The notes under the pieces are model-generated. The model made no database searches. It saw only the letters and a program-made list of their open reading frames with translations, and had not been told where the DNA came from. A stretch of DNA of 6,307 nucleotides from JBHEKP01 sp041859375 (GTDB taxonomy: Bacteria; Hydrogenedentota; Hydrogenedentia; Hydrogenedentales; CAITNO01): contig JBHEKP010000100.1 in assembly GCA_041859375.1 (NCBI GenBank), forward strand, positions 1 to 6,307. Reading direction: 5' to 3'. Both the position numbers and the translations under genes were made by a program. Of the stretch, positions 5,218 to 6,307 are shown piece after piece. Position 1 is the stretch's first letter; every line of letters starts with the position of its first letter.

Positions 5218-6307
5218 TCACAATGATTCCCCTTTTGCCGTCGCGGACAGGCCTTTCAGCCGGTCCAGGTTTTTCTTCGGCGCGGGCAGGCCGGGGTTGA
5301 GGCTGAGGGCCTTTCTGAAAAACCGCTCCGCCTTCCAGTAGTCCCCGTACTTTGCGCAGAGGGTTCCGGCGTTGTTTGCCATCGCGGCGTCGTTTCCGTA
5401 AACGGCCAGGGCCTGGTCGGCCTCCCTTCTGGCCAGTCTTCCCCGCGCATCGTTGGGCTCCCCGCCGTTGTCCCTCATGGCCTGGTAATGCTCCCGCGCG
5501 CGGGCCAGGTGCAGGTCGCAGAGGATGAGGTCGCGGGTGAAGTCGCCCGCGAAGCCGTCGTCGCCGGTCCATTCCGGCAGGGGCCTTGGCGGCGGGGCGG
5601 CCTCGCTGGGCCGGAGCGCCCGCCAGAGCAGCCCCTGGCTGGCCAGGCGGATGCCGCTTTCCGGGGGGAAGGCGGGGGGCTTTTCAAAATACAGGGGCCG
5701 GTCGCCGTGGCGCAGATACCACTCGAAAATTTGCGGCTCAAGCCCCCGCCGCGGGAAGGGGCCCGCCTCGCCCCGCAGGGGCCCGGGAAGATCCCCCGTG
5801 TCCGGGAAGGACACATACCCGTAGGTGCGCGCGTTGATCACGTCGGGGCGTTTTCCCTCGACGGCCTGGAGGTACAGCAGGGAAAAGCTGCCGTGGTCCG
5901 AGTCGGAGACATACACGGCGTTCTCCGGCAGGGTGTCCAGAATCTCCATGGCGTACCTGCGCGCCCAGGGATAGCCCGTTTTTGAGGCATTTTCCAGGGG
6001 CGCGCCGAAGACGCCGCCAATAAATCCCGGCATGAAAATCAGCAAAAAGCAAAGCAGTTGGTAGTTTTTCTTCCACAAAAACGCCAGGAAGGCGGCCATG
6101 AAGAGGGCGGAGATCATGTAGGCCGGGATGGGGAAAACCTTCATGACATTGATCCAGTCGCGGGTGAGCTCGAAATTCTGCCAGAGCACAAACCCCGCCA
6201 CCACGGCGAACGCGCACGCCGCGAGAAAGAGGGCGTCCTTTTTGCGGCCCGCGAACAGCATCAGCACCAGCCCGGCGAGGTCCAGAAAGAGGAAGCGCTG
6301 CTCCATG
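5218..6307 (-). CDS. DUF2723-like multi-pass membrane protein with C-terminal TPR (5' end outside window)
   Basis: At least 362 residues of what looks like the C-terminal half of a protein O-glycosyltransferase-like membrane protein (DUF2723/GT117 type). Hydrophobic segments lie at about 5-20, 24-41, 59-79 and 82-101 (numbered from the Met at 6304-6306). They are followed by a soluble region beginning YAMEILDTLPENAVYVSDSD (118-137) and then LLYLQAVEGKRPDVI (143-157), the pattern I associate with DUF2723 proteins. A proline-rich stretch (232-245) follows, then a helical tail with at least one TPR-like unit (305-338, NDAAMANNAG through LSLNPG). The Met at the window edge is probably internal: no ribosome site can be seen and the family usually has many more helices, so the gene most likely continues beyond 6307. 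It probably leads the operon with the hydrolase. A PMT/GT39-type enzyme is the alternative. Confidence 0.8.
   Translation of the reverse strand, partial: MEQRFLFLDLAGLVLMLFAGRKKDALFLAACAFAVVAGFVLWQNFELTRDWINVMKVFPIPAYMISALFMAAFLAFLWKKNYQLLCFLLIFMPGFIGGVFGAPLENASKTGYPWARRYAMEILDTLPENAVYVSDSDHGSFSLLYLQAVEGKRPDVINARTYGYVSFPDTGDLPGPLRGEAGPFPRRGLEPQIFEWYLRHGDRPLYFEKPPAFPPESGIRLASQGLLWRALRPSEAAPPPRPLPEWTGDDGFAGDFTRDLILCDLHLARAREHYQAMRDNGGEPNDARGRLARREADQALAVYGNDAAMANNAGTLCAKYGDYWKAERFFRKALSLNPGLPAPKKNLDRLKGLSATAKGESL

Overview
The window is a GC-rich bacterial chromosomal segment with six protein genes. Three are on the minus strand as single units or a pair, and the layout is two divergent and two convergent gene junctions. 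Nothing seen directly fixes the phylum. High GC, Shine-Dalgarno-led genes, a Sec signal peptide and a membrane protein resembling the DUF2723 family with a C-terminal TPR suggest a Gram-negative-type bacterium such as the planctomycete, Hydrogenedentes or Verrucomicrobia-like lineages. This is an inference from gene style only. I see no rRNA, tRNA, CRISPR array, insertion sequence or phage gene.

Left part (1-2173): a GalE-like sugar-nucleotide epimerase on the minus strand is divergent from an RbsC-type ABC sugar-transporter permease on the plus strand. The 228-bp gap carries a good sigma70-like promoter for the permease (TTGCCT-17-TAGAAT). A perfect 10-bp stem-loop starts about where transcription should begin. 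The permease has no ATPase or binding-protein gene beside it in the window.

Middle (2189-4370): an AzgA-type NCS2 purine permease (minus) ends tail-to-tail with the ABC permease only 15 bp away. Across a 300-bp divergent gap lies a small plus-strand gene for a Sec-exported, cysteine-free (after processing) protein of unknown function. That gap holds the most unusual structure in the window: an 81-nt, nearly fully paired nested hairpin (3696-3776). It lies immediately downstream of a palindromic AT-rich -10-like element (TAGTATACTA), where the 5' leader of the small gene would be. The small gene ends in a textbook intrinsic terminator with a UUCG tetraloop.

Right part (4368-6307): a minus-strand pair, probably co-transcribed with a 31-bp gap. 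It consists of the C-terminal part of a DUF2723-like multi-pass membrane protein with a TPR tail (its 5' end is outside the window), followed by a membrane-anchored BEM46-like alpha/beta hydrolase. The hydrolase stop codon lies in the T-tract of the facing terminator.

Functionally this is mostly housekeeping or accessory metabolism: sugar-nucleotide conversion, sugar uptake, purine uptake, envelope glycosylation and lipid or ester hydrolysis. No new multi-gene system is evident. The structured divergent intergenic region at 3548-3847 and its small exported protein are the parts that deserve attention.
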